From Mycobacterium sp. 4858 (GTDB taxonomy: Bacteria > Actinomycetota > Actinomycetes > Mycobacteriales > Mycobacteriaceae), in the NCBI RefSeq assembly GCF_900240975.1, contig NZ_LT968776.1, positions 2,787,092 to 2,851,091 on the forward strand: a DNA stretch of 64,000 bases. Direction: 5' to 3'. Within the stretch, counting starts at the first letter, position 1. Every line of letters starts with the position of its first letter. Shown piece after piece: positions 37,088-46,082 of the stretch. A program made the position numbers and the translations under genes. The notes beneath the pieces are model-generated. The model had not been told where the DNA came from, did not search any database, and saw only the letters and a list, made by a program, of their open reading frames with translations.

Positions 37088-39060
37088 CCGCGGCGTTGGC
37101 CACCCGCGCGGTGCCCGCCCCAGACGTGTTGCGCCGCAACGCCCCCGCGCCCGTCTGTGCGGGCGCGCTGACCGCGCTGCTGGGTGCCGGCGGGGTGTGG
37201 GCCGGCGCGCTGGGAATGTTCGGTCCGGTGCGCGCCGTCCGCATCGGGTGGTTGCTTCCGTTGTCGGGCGTCGAGCTCAGCCTCGATCCGCTGGGCGGAT
37301 TCTTCATGGCGCTCACGGGAGCCGTCGCAATCGTGGCCGGGCTGTACACGATCGGGTATGCCCGGCGCGAGCAGCTGGGGCCGGTCACCCTGGCGGTGCT
37401 TCCGGCGTTTGTCGCGGCGATGCTGCTGGTGCCGGCGGCGGCGTCGGTCACCACCTTCCTGCTGGTGTGGGAGTTGATGGCGGTCGCGTCTCTGGTGTTG
37501 GTGCTCGCCCACCACACTCGGCCGGAGGTCCGTTCCGCTGCGTTGGTCTACGCGGTGATGACCCAGTTGGGCTTCGTGGCGATCCTGGTCGGCCTGATGG
37601 TGTTGTCGGCTGCCGGCGCGGCGGACCGGTTCGCCGACTTGCACCGGATACCCCAGGGCGCGTGCACCGCGGTGTTCCTGTTGACGCTGGCGGGCTTCGG
37701 CTCGAAGGCAGGGCTGGTGCCGCTGCACGCGTGGCTGCCGCGCGCCCACCCGGAGGCGCCGAGCCCGGTGTCGGCGCTGATGAGCGCGGCGATGGTCAAC
37801 CTCGGCGTCTACGGCATCTGCCGCGTCGATCTGCAACTGCTCGGCCCGGGTCCGCGCTGGTGGGGGCTGACCATGATGGTCGTCGGCGGGTTGTCGGCCC
37901 TCTACGGCGTGGTGCAGGCGTCGGTGGCCACCGATCTCAAACGGCTCCTGGCGTATTCGACGACCGAGAACCTCGGGTTGATCACCCTGGCGCTGGGCGG
38001 CGCCACGCTGTTCGCGGCCGCGGGCGCGAACGGCCCGGCGACGATCGCGGCGGCCGCCGCCATGCTGCACCTCGTCGCCCACGCGGCGTTCAAGAGCCTC
38101 GGATTCCTCGCCGCGGGATCGGTGTTGGCCGCGACCGGGCTGCGCGACCTGGACCGGCTGGGCGGCCTGGCCCGCCGCATGCCGGCGACGACAATCCTGT
38201 TCGGGGTGGCCGCGCTGGGGGCATCCGGATTGCCGCTGGGCGCCGGATTCGTCAGCGAGTGGCTGCTGCTGCAGTCGCTGATCCACACGGCGCGAGAGCA
38301 TTCCGCCGTCCTGGCGTTGACGACGCCGCTGGCGGTGGGCGCGGTGGCGCTCACCACGGGTCTCGGCGTGGCGGCGATGGTCAAGGCGTTCGGGATCGGG
38401 TTCTTGGCGCGGCCGCGCTCGGAGCGGGCCGCCCGGGCTCGGGAGTCGCCGCGCACCATGGTGGCCGGGATGGGGATCGCGGCCGCGGCCTGTCTGGTGC
38501 TGGCGGTGGCACCCTCGGCCGTCGGGCCCGCGCTGGGCCGGGCGATCGCGGCGCTCCCGGCGGCCCGGACGGTGCAATTCAGCGGTATCGGCGCTGTGGT
38601 GCGGCTGCCCGGCCTGCCGGGGTCGATCGCACCCGGGGTGATCGCGGCCGGCGTCGTGCTGGCCGCGCTAATCGCGGCCGTGCTCGCCCGTTGGCGGTCC
38701 GGCCGTCGCCCGGCGCCCGCCACACTGCCGCTATGGGCTTGTGGCGCAAACGATCTCACGTCTCGAATGCAGTACACCGCCACGTCGTTCGCCGAGCCGC
38801 TGCAAAGAATCTTCGACGACGTGCTGCGCCCCGACACCGACGTCGAAGTCACCCACACCGCCGAGTCGCGTTATCTGGCCGACAAGATCACCTACCGGAC
38901 CAGAATCGCCGACGCGATCGAGGAACGCTTATATCCGCCGGTGATCCGTGCGGTCGCGGCCGCGGCCGGATTGGTGCGCCGCGCCCACCCGGGCAGCGTG
39001 CACCTGTACCTGGCCTACGGCGCGCTCGGTGTGCTGATCGTCCTGGTGGTCGCCCGATGA
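37084..39060 (+). CDS. antiporter-like membrane subunit (HyfB/NuoL-type, Rv0083-like)
   Basis: A 658-residue polytopic subunit with more than a dozen helices. Proton-channel landmarks LLVWELMAVASLVLV, FGSKAGLVPLHAWLPRAHPEAPSPVSA and HLVAHAAFKSLGF match the Mrp antiporter / NuoL-NuoN superfamily. The C-terminal part contains a HyfB-like extension ending in another helix. It presumably translocates protons or sodium. Coupled at both ends by ATGA overlaps. Confidence 0.9.
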   Translation: MTAALATRAVPAPDVLRRNAPAPVCAGALTALLGAGGVWAGALGMFGPVRAVRIGWLLPLSGVELSLDPLGGFFMALTGAVAIVAGLYTIGYARREQLGPVTLAVLPAFVAAMLLVPAAASVTTFLLVWELMAVASLVLVLAHHTRPEVRSAALVYAVMTQLGFVAILVGLMVLSAAGAADRFADLHRIPQGACTAVFLLTLAGFGSKAGLVPLHAWLPRAHPEAPSPVSALMSAAMVNLGVYGICRVDLQLLGPGPRWWGLTMMVVGGLSALYGVVQASVATDLKRLLAYSTTENLGLITLALGGATLFAAAGANGPATIAAAAAMLHLVAHAAFKSLGFLAAGSVLAATGLRDLDRLGGLARRMPATTILFGVAALGASGLPLGAGFVSEWLLLQSLIHTAREHSAVLALTTPLAVGAVALTTGLGVAAMVKAFGIGFLARPRSERAARARESPRTMVAGMGIAAAACLVLAVAPSAVGPALGRAIAALPAARTVQFSGIGAVVRLPGLPGSIAPGVIAAGVVLAALIAAVLARWRSGRRPAPATLPLWACGANDLTSRMQYTATSFAEPLQRIFDDVLRPDTDVEVTHTAESRYLADKITYRTRIADAIEERLYPPVIRAVAAAAGLVRRAHPGSVHLYLAYGALGVLIVLVVAR

Positions 39061-40016
39061 ACGCCCTGTCCTACGCCGCGGGTGCGGCTCAGATCGGCGG
39101 CGTGATGGCCGGCGCGCCGCTGGTGGTCGGGCTGACCCGGCAGGTCCGCGCCCGGTGGGAGGGCCGCGTCGGCGGCGGCGTCCTGCAGCCGTGGCGCGAC
39201 ATCGTCAAACAGCTTGGCAAACAACGGATCACCCCACGAGGCACAACGCTGGTGTTCGCGGCCGCACCCGCTATCGTCGCCGGGACCACACTGCTGATCG
39301 CCGCGATCGCGCCGCTGGTCGCCACCGGATCGCCACTGGACGCCGGCGCCGACCTGTTCGCCGTGGTCGGACTGCTGTTCGTCGGGACCGTCGCGCTGAC
39401 CCTGGCCGGCATCGACACCGGCACCTCGTTCGGCGGCATGGGCGCCAGCCGCGAGATCACCATCGCCGCACTCGTCGAACCGACCATCTTGCTGGCGGTC
39501 TTCGCCCTGTCCATGCCGGCGGGATCGGCGAATCTCGGTGCGCTGGTGGCGCATACGGTCGCGCATCCCGGGCAGGTGGTGTCGCTGGCCGCGGTGCTGG
39601 CCTTCACCGCGCTGGTGATCGTGATCGTCGCCGAGACCGGGCGGCTGCCGGTGGACAACCCGGCCACCCATCTCGAGCTGACGATGGTCCACGAGGCGAT
39701 GATCCTCGAATACGCCGGTCCGCGGCTGGCCCTGGTCGAGTGGGCGGCCGGGATGCGACTCACCGTGCTGCTGGCGCTGCTGGCAAACCTGTTCGCGCCG
39801 TGGGGCATTGCCGGCGGCCGGCCCGGCGCCGTGGACATCGTCGTCGGCCTCGCGGCGGTGACGGTCAAGGTCGCGGTGCTGGCGGGACTGCTGGCCACCG
39901 TCGAGGTGTTCGTCGCCAAGCTGCGGCTGTTCCGGGTCCCCGAGTTGCTGGCCGGGTCGTTCCTGTTGGCGTTACTCGCGGTCGTCGCCGCCAACTTCTT
40001 CGTGGTGCCGGCATGA
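39057..40016 (+). CDS. hycD: NuoH-like membrane subunit (HycD/HyfC)
   Basis: A 319-residue subunit with about eight helices. The conserved quinone-chamber segments are LQPWRDIVKQLGKQ and ETGRLPVDNPATHLELTMVHEAM, with several acidic residues. It links the peripheral arm to the antiporter-like subunits. It overlaps both neighbours by 4 bases. Confidence 0.9.
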   Translation: MNALSYAAGAAQIGGVMAGAPLVVGLTRQVRARWEGRVGGGVLQPWRDIVKQLGKQRITPRGTTLVFAAAPAIVAGTTLLIAAIAPLVATGSPLDAGADLFAVVGLLFVGTVALTLAGIDTGTSFGGMGASREITIAALVEPTILLAVFALSMPAGSANLGALVAHTVAHPGQVVSLAAVLAFTALVIVIVAETGRLPVDNPATHLELTMVHEAMILEYAGPRLALVEWAAGMRLTVLLALLANLFAPWGIAGGRPGAVDIVVGLAAVTVKVAVLAGLLATVEVFVAKLRLFRVPELLAGSFLLALLAVVAANFFVVPA

Positions 40017-40675
40017 CGTACGGCACGTTCTCGGTACTGGTCGACCTCGCCGCGGGCGGCCTGCTGCTGGCCGCGGTGCTGATCGTGTGGCGCCGCGACC
40101 TGGTCGCCATCATCCGGCTGCTGGCGTGGCAGGGCGCCGCCCTGGCGGCCATCCCGGTGCTGCGCGGGGTGTACGACCACGACCGCGCGCTCGTCGGCGT
40201 CGGCGTGGCCGTGCTCATCCTGCGGGTTGCGGTGCTGCCGCGGCTGCTGGCCCGCGCCGGCAGCGCCGAATCGCGGTCGCGCCGGGAAGCCACCCCACTG
40301 GTGAACACCGCCACGTCGCTGCTCATCACCGCCGCGCTGACGCTGGCCGCGTTCGCCGCCACCGGACCCCTGGTGAACCTGCAGCCCGCCGCCACGACCA
40401 CCGCGGTGCCGGCCGCCACCGCGGTGGTGCTCATCGCCCTGCTCGTGATGGTCACCCGGCGGCACGCGGTGTCGCAGGCGGCGGGATTCCTCATGCTGGA
40501 CAACGGGATCGCCGCCACCGCGTTCCTGCTCACCGCCGGAGTTCCGCTGATCGTCGAACTCGGCGCCTCGCTGGACGTGTTGTTCGCCGTCATCGTGATC
40601 GGCGTGCTGACGGGCCGGCTGTCGCACGCCTTCGGCGGTGCCGACCTGGACGCGCTGCAGGAGCTGCACGACTGA
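40013..40675 (+). CDS. hycP: HyfE/NuoK-like membrane subunit
   Basis: A 220-residue hydrophobic protein with about six helices in the HyfE arrangement; the second half includes FLMLDNGIAATAFLLTAG and a NuoK-like acidic position. It is the small membrane subunit of energy-converting hydrogenase-type complexes. The stop and the next ATG share one base (TGATG). Confidence 0.85.
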   Translation: MTYGTFSVLVDLAAGGLLLAAVLIVWRRDLVAIIRLLAWQGAALAAIPVLRGVYDHDRALVGVGVAVLILRVAVLPRLLARAGSAESRSRREATPLVNTATSLLITAALTLAAFAATGPLVNLQPAATTTAVPAATAVVLIALLVMVTRRHAVSQAAGFLMLDNGIAATAFLLTAGVPLIVELGASLDVLFAVIVIGVLTGRLSHAFGGADLDALQELHD

Positions 40676-42141
40676 TGACCGGTTTACTGCTCGCCGCGAT
40701 CCTCACCCCCGTCGGTGCCTCGGTGGCCGTTCTGGTCGCCGGGTGGCGCCGGGCGACCGCGACGCTGATCGTCGGATCGGCGGTGACGGTGCTGGCGTGC
40801 GGCGCGGCGCTCGCGTTCGATGTCGGATCCGGCACGCGGTTGGCGTTGGGCGGGCTGTTGCGGGTCGACGCGCTCACCGCCACGATGCTGATCATCATCG
40901 GAATCGTGGCCACACTGGCCACCTGGGCCAGCATCGGCTACCTCGACGCCGAGCTCGCGCACGGCCACACCGATTCGCGCGGGGCCCGGGTGTACGGGGC
41001 CCTGACGGCGGGCTTCCTGGCCGCGATGGTTGTCGCCGTGTGCGCCAACAACATCGGCGTGATCTGGATCGCGATCGAGGCCACCACGGTGATCACCGCC
41101 TTCCTGGTCGGACACCGCCGCACCCGAAGCGCGCTCGAAGCGACCTGGAAGTACGTCGTGATCTGCTCGGTCGGCATCGCCGTCGCCTTCCTGGGCACGG
41201 TGCTGCTCTATTACGCCGCCGAGCATGCCGGCGCGCCGGCCGCCGCCGCCCTGAACCTCGACGTGCTGGCGGCGCACGCCGGCGGGCTCGATCGCGACAT
41301 TGCCCGGCTGGCGGGCGGATTGCTGCTCATCGGCTACGGTGCCAAGGCCGGGTTGTTCCCGTTCCACACCTGGTTGGCCGACGCCCACAGCCAGGCGCCG
41401 GCGCCGGTTTCGGCGCTGATGAGTGGGGTGCTGTTGTCGGTGGCCTTCTCGGTGTTGATTCGCCTCAAGCCGGTCATCGCGGGCGCCACCGGGCCCACGT
41501 TCATGCGGTCGGGCCTGCTGGTGATCGGGCTGGCGACGCTGGTAATCGCCGCGCTGATGCTGACGGTGACACCGGACATCAAACGCATGCTGGCCTATTC
41601 GTCCATGGAGAACATGGGACTGATCGCAATCGCCGCGGCGGCCGGCACCTCGCTGGCCATCGCCGCGCTGCTGCTGCACGTCCTGGCTCACGGGATAGGC
41701 AAGACGGTGCTCTTCCTGGCGAGCGGCCAGCTGCAGGCCGCCCACGACTCGACCAAGATCGCCGACATCACCGCGGTGCTGAGGCGTTCCCGCCTCATCG
41801 GTGTGTCACTGGCCGTCGGTGTGGTGGTCCTGCTCGGCCTGCCGCCGTTCGCGATGTTCGCCAGCGAGCTGGCCATCGCCCGTTCCCTCGCCGACGCCCG
41901 GCTCACCTGGGCCCTCGCCGCCGGCATGCTGCTGGTCGCGATCGCCTTCGCCGCGCTGGCCCGCAACGCGGGCCGGATCCTGCTGGGCGCCCCGGTCGCC
42001 GCGCCACGGATCGCGGTCCCGCGAACGGTGGCGGCCGCCCTGGCCGTCGGCATCGCCGCATCGATCGCCCTCGGTGCCACCGCCGGCCCGCTCACCGACC
42101 TGTTCACGATCGCGGCCCGCGAGGTCGGGGGACCGCGATGA
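40675..42141 (+). CDS. hycQ: second antiporter-like membrane subunit (HyfF/NuoN-type)
   Basis: A 488-residue polytopic protein related to the subunit at 37084. Motifs VIWIAIEATTVITAFLVG, YGAKAGLFPFHTWLADAHSQ and LLLHVLAHGIGKTVLFLASG mark the proton-channel half. The complex therefore has two antiporter-like subunits, as in HyfB/HyfF systems. It overlaps the large-subunit gene by 4 bases. Confidence 0.9.
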   Translation: MTGLLLAAILTPVGASVAVLVAGWRRATATLIVGSAVTVLACGAALAFDVGSGTRLALGGLLRVDALTATMLIIIGIVATLATWASIGYLDAELAHGHTDSRGARVYGALTAGFLAAMVVAVCANNIGVIWIAIEATTVITAFLVGHRRTRSALEATWKYVVICSVGIAVAFLGTVLLYYAAEHAGAPAAAALNLDVLAAHAGGLDRDIARLAGGLLLIGYGAKAGLFPFHTWLADAHSQAPAPVSALMSGVLLSVAFSVLIRLKPVIAGATGPTFMRSGLLVIGLATLVIAALMLTVTPDIKRMLAYSSMENMGLIAIAAAAGTSLAIAALLLHVLAHGIGKTVLFLASGQLQAAHDSTKIADITAVLRRSRLIGVSLAVGVVVLLGLPPFAMFASELAIARSLADARLTWALAAGMLLVAIAFAALARNAGRILLGAPVAAPRIAVPRTVAAALAVGIAASIALGATAGPLTDLFTIAAREVGGPR

Positions 42142-43616
42142 GGCCGCAATGGCAGCGTCACCGGCTGTCCCAGGACCGGCTGGCGGATACGGCTGAGGAC
42201 CTGCTGGGCAGGGGGTTTCGGCTAGGCCTGGTGGCCGCGCACGACGACGGCGCCGCCTTCCGTGTCGTCTACCTGTTCCTGGCCGGGTGGCCGGATCGCC
42301 GCGTCGAGCTGGAATGCGTTGTGCCGAAGGATGATCCGGTGGTTCGATCGCTGGCCTACCTGTCGTTCGCCGCCAGCCGCTTCGAGCGGGAAATGGCCGA
42401 CCTGTACGGAATCCGGTGCGTCGGGCATCCCAAGGCGCGCCGCCTGGTGCGGCACGCCCACTGGCCCGAAGAGTGGTACCCGATGCGCGGCGACGCGCCG
42501 CCCGCCCCTGAATTCGATAATGCGGGCCGGTTTCCGTTTGTCACCGTCGAGGGGCCCGGGGTCTACGAAATCCCGGTGGGTCCCGTGCACGCCGGGCTGA
42601 TCGAACCCGGCCATTTCCGGTTCTCCGTCGCCGGCGAAACCGTGCTGCGGCTCAAGGCCCGACTGTGGTTCGTCCACCGGGGCATGGAGAAGCTTTTTCA
42701 CGGCCGGCCCGCCGGCGGCGCGGTCGATCTGGCCGAACGCGTCAGCGGCGACACCTCCGTCGGGCACGCGCTCGCCCACTGTCTGGCCGTCGAGGACGCG
42801 CTCGGGATGGAACTTCCCGACGAAGTGCACCGGTTGCGGGCGCTCCTGGTCGAACTCGAACGGCTCTACAACCACGCCGCCGACTTGGGGGCACTGGCCA
42901 ACGACGTCGCTTTTTCGCTCGCGAACGCGCACGCGCAACGCATCCGCGAAGAGTTGTTGCGACTCAACGCCACAGTGACCGGGCATCGGCTGCTGCGCGG
43001 CGCCGTCCGCCCGGGCGCCGTCACACTGCGGGCGCTGCCCGATGTCGCCGCGCTGCGGCGGATCGCCGACGACCTCGCCGAGATCGCCGAACTGACGCTC
43101 GGCAACACCATGGTGTACGACCGGTTCGCCGGGACCGCCGCCCTGCACCGCGACGACGCGCACGCCCTCGGCTGCCTGGGCTACGTAGCGCGGGCGAGCG
43201 GCATGCGCACGGACGCCCGCGTCGAACACCCCACCGTCGCGCTCCCCGTCACCGAGATCGGCGCCGCCGCGGGTGACGTGCTGGCCCGCTACACCGTGCG
43301 GCGCGACGAATTCGCCGCGTCCACCGAACTGGCGTGTCACCTGATCGAATCACACTGCGGCCCAATCGAATACGACGTCGAGGCACCGGCGCCGCGGATG
43401 CCCCGCAGCGGCATCGGCATCGTCGAGGGCTGGCGCGGGACCATCGTGCACCGCGTCGAGACCGACCCCGCCGCTCGGCTCACCCGCGCGAAGATCGTCG
43501 ACCCGTCGTGGTTCAACTGGCCGGCGCTGCCGGTTGCGATGGCCGACACGATCGTCCCCGACTTCCCGCTGGCCAACAAGAGCTTCAACCAGTCGTACGC
43601 CGGCAATGATCTCTGA
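42138..43616 (+). CDS. hycE: NuoCD / hydrogenase large-subunit-like protein lacking Ni-Fe cysteines (Rv0087-like)
   Basis: A 492-residue protein fusing a NuoC-like domain (about 1-150) to a NuoD/large-subunit domain. Where Ni-Fe hydrogenases have RxCxxC, the sequence reads RVSGDT (residues 201-206). The C-terminal 90 residues contain no Cys, ending PLANKSFNQSYAGNDL in place of DPCxxC. It therefore cannot hold a Ni-Fe centre in the standard way and is closer to complex I or Ehr-type complexes. The usual name formate hydrogenlyase subunit is unsupported. It is last in the operon, and mutY faces it. Confidence 0.9.
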   Translation: MRPQWQRHRLSQDRLADTAEDLLGRGFRLGLVAAHDDGAAFRVVYLFLAGWPDRRVELECVVPKDDPVVRSLAYLSFAASRFEREMADLYGIRCVGHPKARRLVRHAHWPEEWYPMRGDAPPAPEFDNAGRFPFVTVEGPGVYEIPVGPVHAGLIEPGHFRFSVAGETVLRLKARLWFVHRGMEKLFHGRPAGGAVDLAERVSGDTSVGHALAHCLAVEDALGMELPDEVHRLRALLVELERLYNHAADLGALANDVAFSLANAHAQRIREELLRLNATVTGHRLLRGAVRPGAVTLRALPDVAALRRIADDLAEIAELTLGNTMVYDRFAGTAALHRDDAHALGCLGYVARASGMRTDARVEHPTVALPVTEIGAAAGDVLARYTVRRDEFAASTELACHLIESHCGPIEYDVEAPAPRMPRSGIGIVEGWRGTIVHRVETDPAARLTRAKIVDPSWFNWPALPVAMADTIVPDFPLANKSFNQSYAGNDL

Positions 43617-43633
43617 CGAGCGTTGACCCCCGG

Positions 43634-44533
43634 CTACGCTTCGCCCAGCAATGCGAAACGGCCGTCGGCCGTCCGGGTCACCAGGCCGTCGGCCAGCAGC
43701 GAATCCAGTGCCCGGTCGCGCTGGGTGGTGTCGGTCAGCCACGCCACGTCGAGTTCCGCCCGCGTCACCGGGGAATCGTTGGCGCGCAACACATCCAGCA
43801 ATCTGCCGCGGACCTGACGGTCGGTTCCGGCGTAGGTCTCCACCCGCCGCGCCGGCCCCTGCGCCGGGGCGTAGCCGGCGTCCCGCCACGCGCACCGGGT
43901 GAGCGGGCACAACCCGCACCGCGGCGCCCGCGCCGTGCACACCGTCGCGCCCAGCTCCATCAGTGCCACCGAAAACCGCGGCGCCGCATCGTCGACCGGC
44001 AGCAGCGCGTCCACGTCGGCGTGGTCGCGGGTCGCGGACGGGTTCCCGGCATCCGCCCGCCCGTGCACGGCCCGAGCGACGACCCGGCGCACGTTGGTGT
44101 CCACCACCGGAACCCGTTGGTGGTAGGCGAAACAGGCGACGGCGCGCGCGGTGTAGCCGCCGATGCCGGGCAGGGTCAGCAGGGTGTCGACCTCGGCCGG
44201 GACGACATCGCCGTGCTCGCGCGCGATGACGGTCGCGCATTCGTGCAAGCGCTTCGCCCGCCTCGGGTAACCCAGCTTGCCCCAGGCCCGCAACACGTCG
44301 GCCGCGCTGGCCGCCGCGGTCGCCGACGGGGTGGGCCAGCGCGACACCCAGTCCGACCAGATCGGCAGCACCCGCGACACCGGCGTCTGCTGCAGCATGA
44401 ATTCACTGACCAGGATCTGCCACGCGCTGACGCCGGGCCCCCGCCAAGGCAGGTCGCGACGGGATCGTTCGTACCAGTCGAGCAACTCGTCGGCTGAAAT
44501 ATTTGGCCGCCCGTTTACCAGCGGATGCGGCAT
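43634..44533 (-). CDS. mutY: adenine DNA glycosylase
   Basis: A 299-residue repair enzyme removing A mispaired with 8-oxoG. SEFMLQQTPVSRV is followed by the helix-hairpin-helix LPGIGGYTARAV, the catalytic Asp in PVVDTNVRRV and the Fe-S cysteines CTARAPRCGLCPLTRC. The last spacing is four residues rather than the five of E. coli. ATG at 44533 is preferred, with an in-frame ATG at 44545 as alternative. Longer upstream reading is the shadow of canB. The start is only 10 bases from the divergent canB start. Confidence 0.93.
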   Translation of the reverse strand: MPHPLVNGRPNISADELLDWYERSRRDLPWRGPGVSAWQILVSEFMLQQTPVSRVLPIWSDWVSRWPTPSATAAASAADVLRAWGKLGYPRRAKRLHECATVIAREHGDVVPAEVDTLLTLPGIGGYTARAVACFAYHQRVPVVDTNVRRVVARAVHGRADAGNPSATRDHADVDALLPVDDAAPRFSVALMELGATVCTARAPRCGLCPLTRCAWRDAGYAPAQGPARRVETYAGTDRQVRGRLLDVLRANDSPVTRAELDVAWLTDTTQRDRALDSLLADGLVTRTADGRFALLGEA

Positions 44534-44543
44534 GATGTCAGCC

Positions 44544-45161
44544 ATGCCTAACACCAGTCCGGTAACCGCATGGAAAGCACTCAAAGAGGGTAACGAGCGA
44601 TTCGTCGCCGGGAGGCCCCAGCATCCCAGCCAGAGTGTCGAACACCGGGCCAGCCTGGCCGGTGGGCAGAAGCCGACCGCGGTCGTGTTCGGCTGCGCAG
44701 ACAGCCGGGTGGCGGCCGAGCTCATCTTCGACCAGGGTCTGGGCGACATGTTCGTGGTGCGCACCGCCGGACAGGCCATCGACTCGGCGGTGCTGGGCTC
44801 CATCGAGTTCGCCGTGACGGTCCTCGACGTGCCGCTCATCGTCGTCCTGGGCCACGACAGCTGCGGTGCCGTCAAGGCCGCCCTGGCCGCCATCAACGAA
44901 GGGTCGATACCCGGTGGTTTCGTGCGCGACGTGGTGGAGCGGGTCGCGCCCTCGATCCTGATGGGCCGCCGGGACGGGCTGAGCCGCGTCGACGAGTTCG
45001 AGGAACGGCATGTGCGGGAAACGATCGCCCAGCTCGTGTCGCGTTCGTCGGCGATCGCCGAGCGGATTGGCGAGGGCACCCTGGCGGTCGCCGGCGCCAC
45101 CTACCACCTGGCCGACGGGCGGGCGGCGCTGGTCGACCACGTCGGCGACATCGGCGAATAG
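44544..45161 (+). CDS. canB: beta-class carbonic anhydrase
   Basis: A 205-residue enzyme interconverting CO2 and bicarbonate. Zinc ligands are the Cys in VFGCADSRVAAE and the His and Cys in VLGHDSCGAVKAA; the Asp-Arg dyad follows the first Cys. ATG at 44544 matches the mycobacterial N-terminus (MPNTSPVTAWKALKEGNERF); two in-frame ATGs lie 9 and 12 bases upstream. It is divergent from mutY with overlapping control regions. Confidence 0.94.
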   Translation: MPNTSPVTAWKALKEGNERFVAGRPQHPSQSVEHRASLAGGQKPTAVVFGCADSRVAAELIFDQGLGDMFVVRTAGQAIDSAVLGSIEFAVTVLDVPLIVVLGHDSCGAVKAALAAINEGSIPGGFVRDVVERVAPSILMGRRDGLSRVDEFEERHVRETIAQLVSRSSAIAERIGEGTLAVAGATYHLADGRAALVDHVGDIGE

Positions 45162-45275
45162 CGGGGAGTAAACGACTTTCTGGGCCTGTCACTAACACGA
45201 CGGTCGGCCAGCAAACCCCGCGACACGCCGGGGCGGGTCAGGCAACTCGGCGTGACCTGGGCCTACGCTGCAAAC

Positions 45276-46082
45276 GTGCTGGATCTGGAACCGCGTGGCC
45301 CGCTACCCACCGAGATCTATTGGCGGCGCCGTGGCCTGGCCGTGGGCGTCGCGGTCGTCGTCGTCGGGATCGTGGTCGCCGCGGTCATCGCCTTCATGGG
45401 ACACAACTCGGGCGCCAAGCCCGCCAGTGTCGACAAGCCCAATTCCGCTCAGAGCAAGCCCGGTTCGCCCGCCCCGCAGGCGCCTCCGCCGGCGGCCCCC
45501 GGGGAGCAGCCCAACCCGGCTGTGCCGCAGCAGGGGCAGAACCCGGAGATGCCCACCCCCACCGCGGCGGTGCAGCCGCCGCCGGTGCTGAAAGAGGGCG
45601 ACGACTGCCCCGATTCGACGCTGGCCGTCAAGGGCCTGACCAACGCGCCTCAATACTTCATCGGTGATCAGCCGAAGTTCACCATGGTCGTCACCAACAT
45701 CGGCCTGGTGTCCTGCAAGCGCGACGTGGGTGCCGCGGTGCTGGCGGCCTACGTGTACTCGCTGGACAACAAGCGGCTGTGGTCCAACCTGGACTGCGCG
45801 CCGTCCAACGAGACGCTGATCAAGACCTTCACCCCGGGCGAGCAGGTGACTACCGCGGTGACGTGGACGGGGATGGGGTCGGCGCCGCACTGCCCGCTGC
45901 CGCGGCCGGCGATCGGCCCGGGCACCTACAACCTCGTGGTGCAGCTGGGCAACCTGCGTTCGCAGCCGGTTCCGTTCATCATGAACCAGCCGCCCCCGCC
46001 GCCGGGCCCGGTGCCAGGGCCGGGGCAGCCGGCCGCCGCGCCGCCGCCCGAGGCGCCGCCCGCCCCGGTTCCCGCGGGCTAA
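45276..46082 (+). CDS. membrane-anchored Pro-rich extracytoplasmic protein (Rv3587c-like)
   Basis: A 268-residue protein. One hydrophobic helix occupies about residues 22-42, followed by a Pro/Ala/Gln-rich linker and then a beta-rich domain of about 120 residues with four cysteines (DDCPDST, VSCKRD, LDCAPSN, PHCPLP). The tail is again Pro-rich. The M. tuberculosis counterpart has been structurally studied, but no enzymatic role is known to me. TACGCT ends 6 bases before GTG 45276, so transcription is probably leaderless. The 3' end overlaps disA by 4 bases. Confidence 0.82.
   Translation: MLDLEPRGPLPTEIYWRRRGLAVGVAVVVVGIVVAAVIAFMGHNSGAKPASVDKPNSAQSKPGSPAPQAPPPAAPGEQPNPAVPQQGQNPEMPTPTAAVQPPPVLKEGDDCPDSTLAVKGLTNAPQYFIGDQPKFTMVVTNIGLVSCKRDVGAAVLAAYVYSLDNKRLWSNLDCAPSNETLIKTFTPGEQVTTAVTWTGMGSAPHCPLPRPAIGPGTYNLVVQLGNLRSQPVPFIMNQPPPPPGPVPGPGQPAAAPPPEAPPAPVPAG

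Noticed and set aside
36608..43616. Label as formate hydrogenlyase / Ni-Fe hydrogenase
   Set aside because: Ni-Fe cysteine ligands are missing, and neither formate dehydrogenase nor polyferredoxin genes are present.
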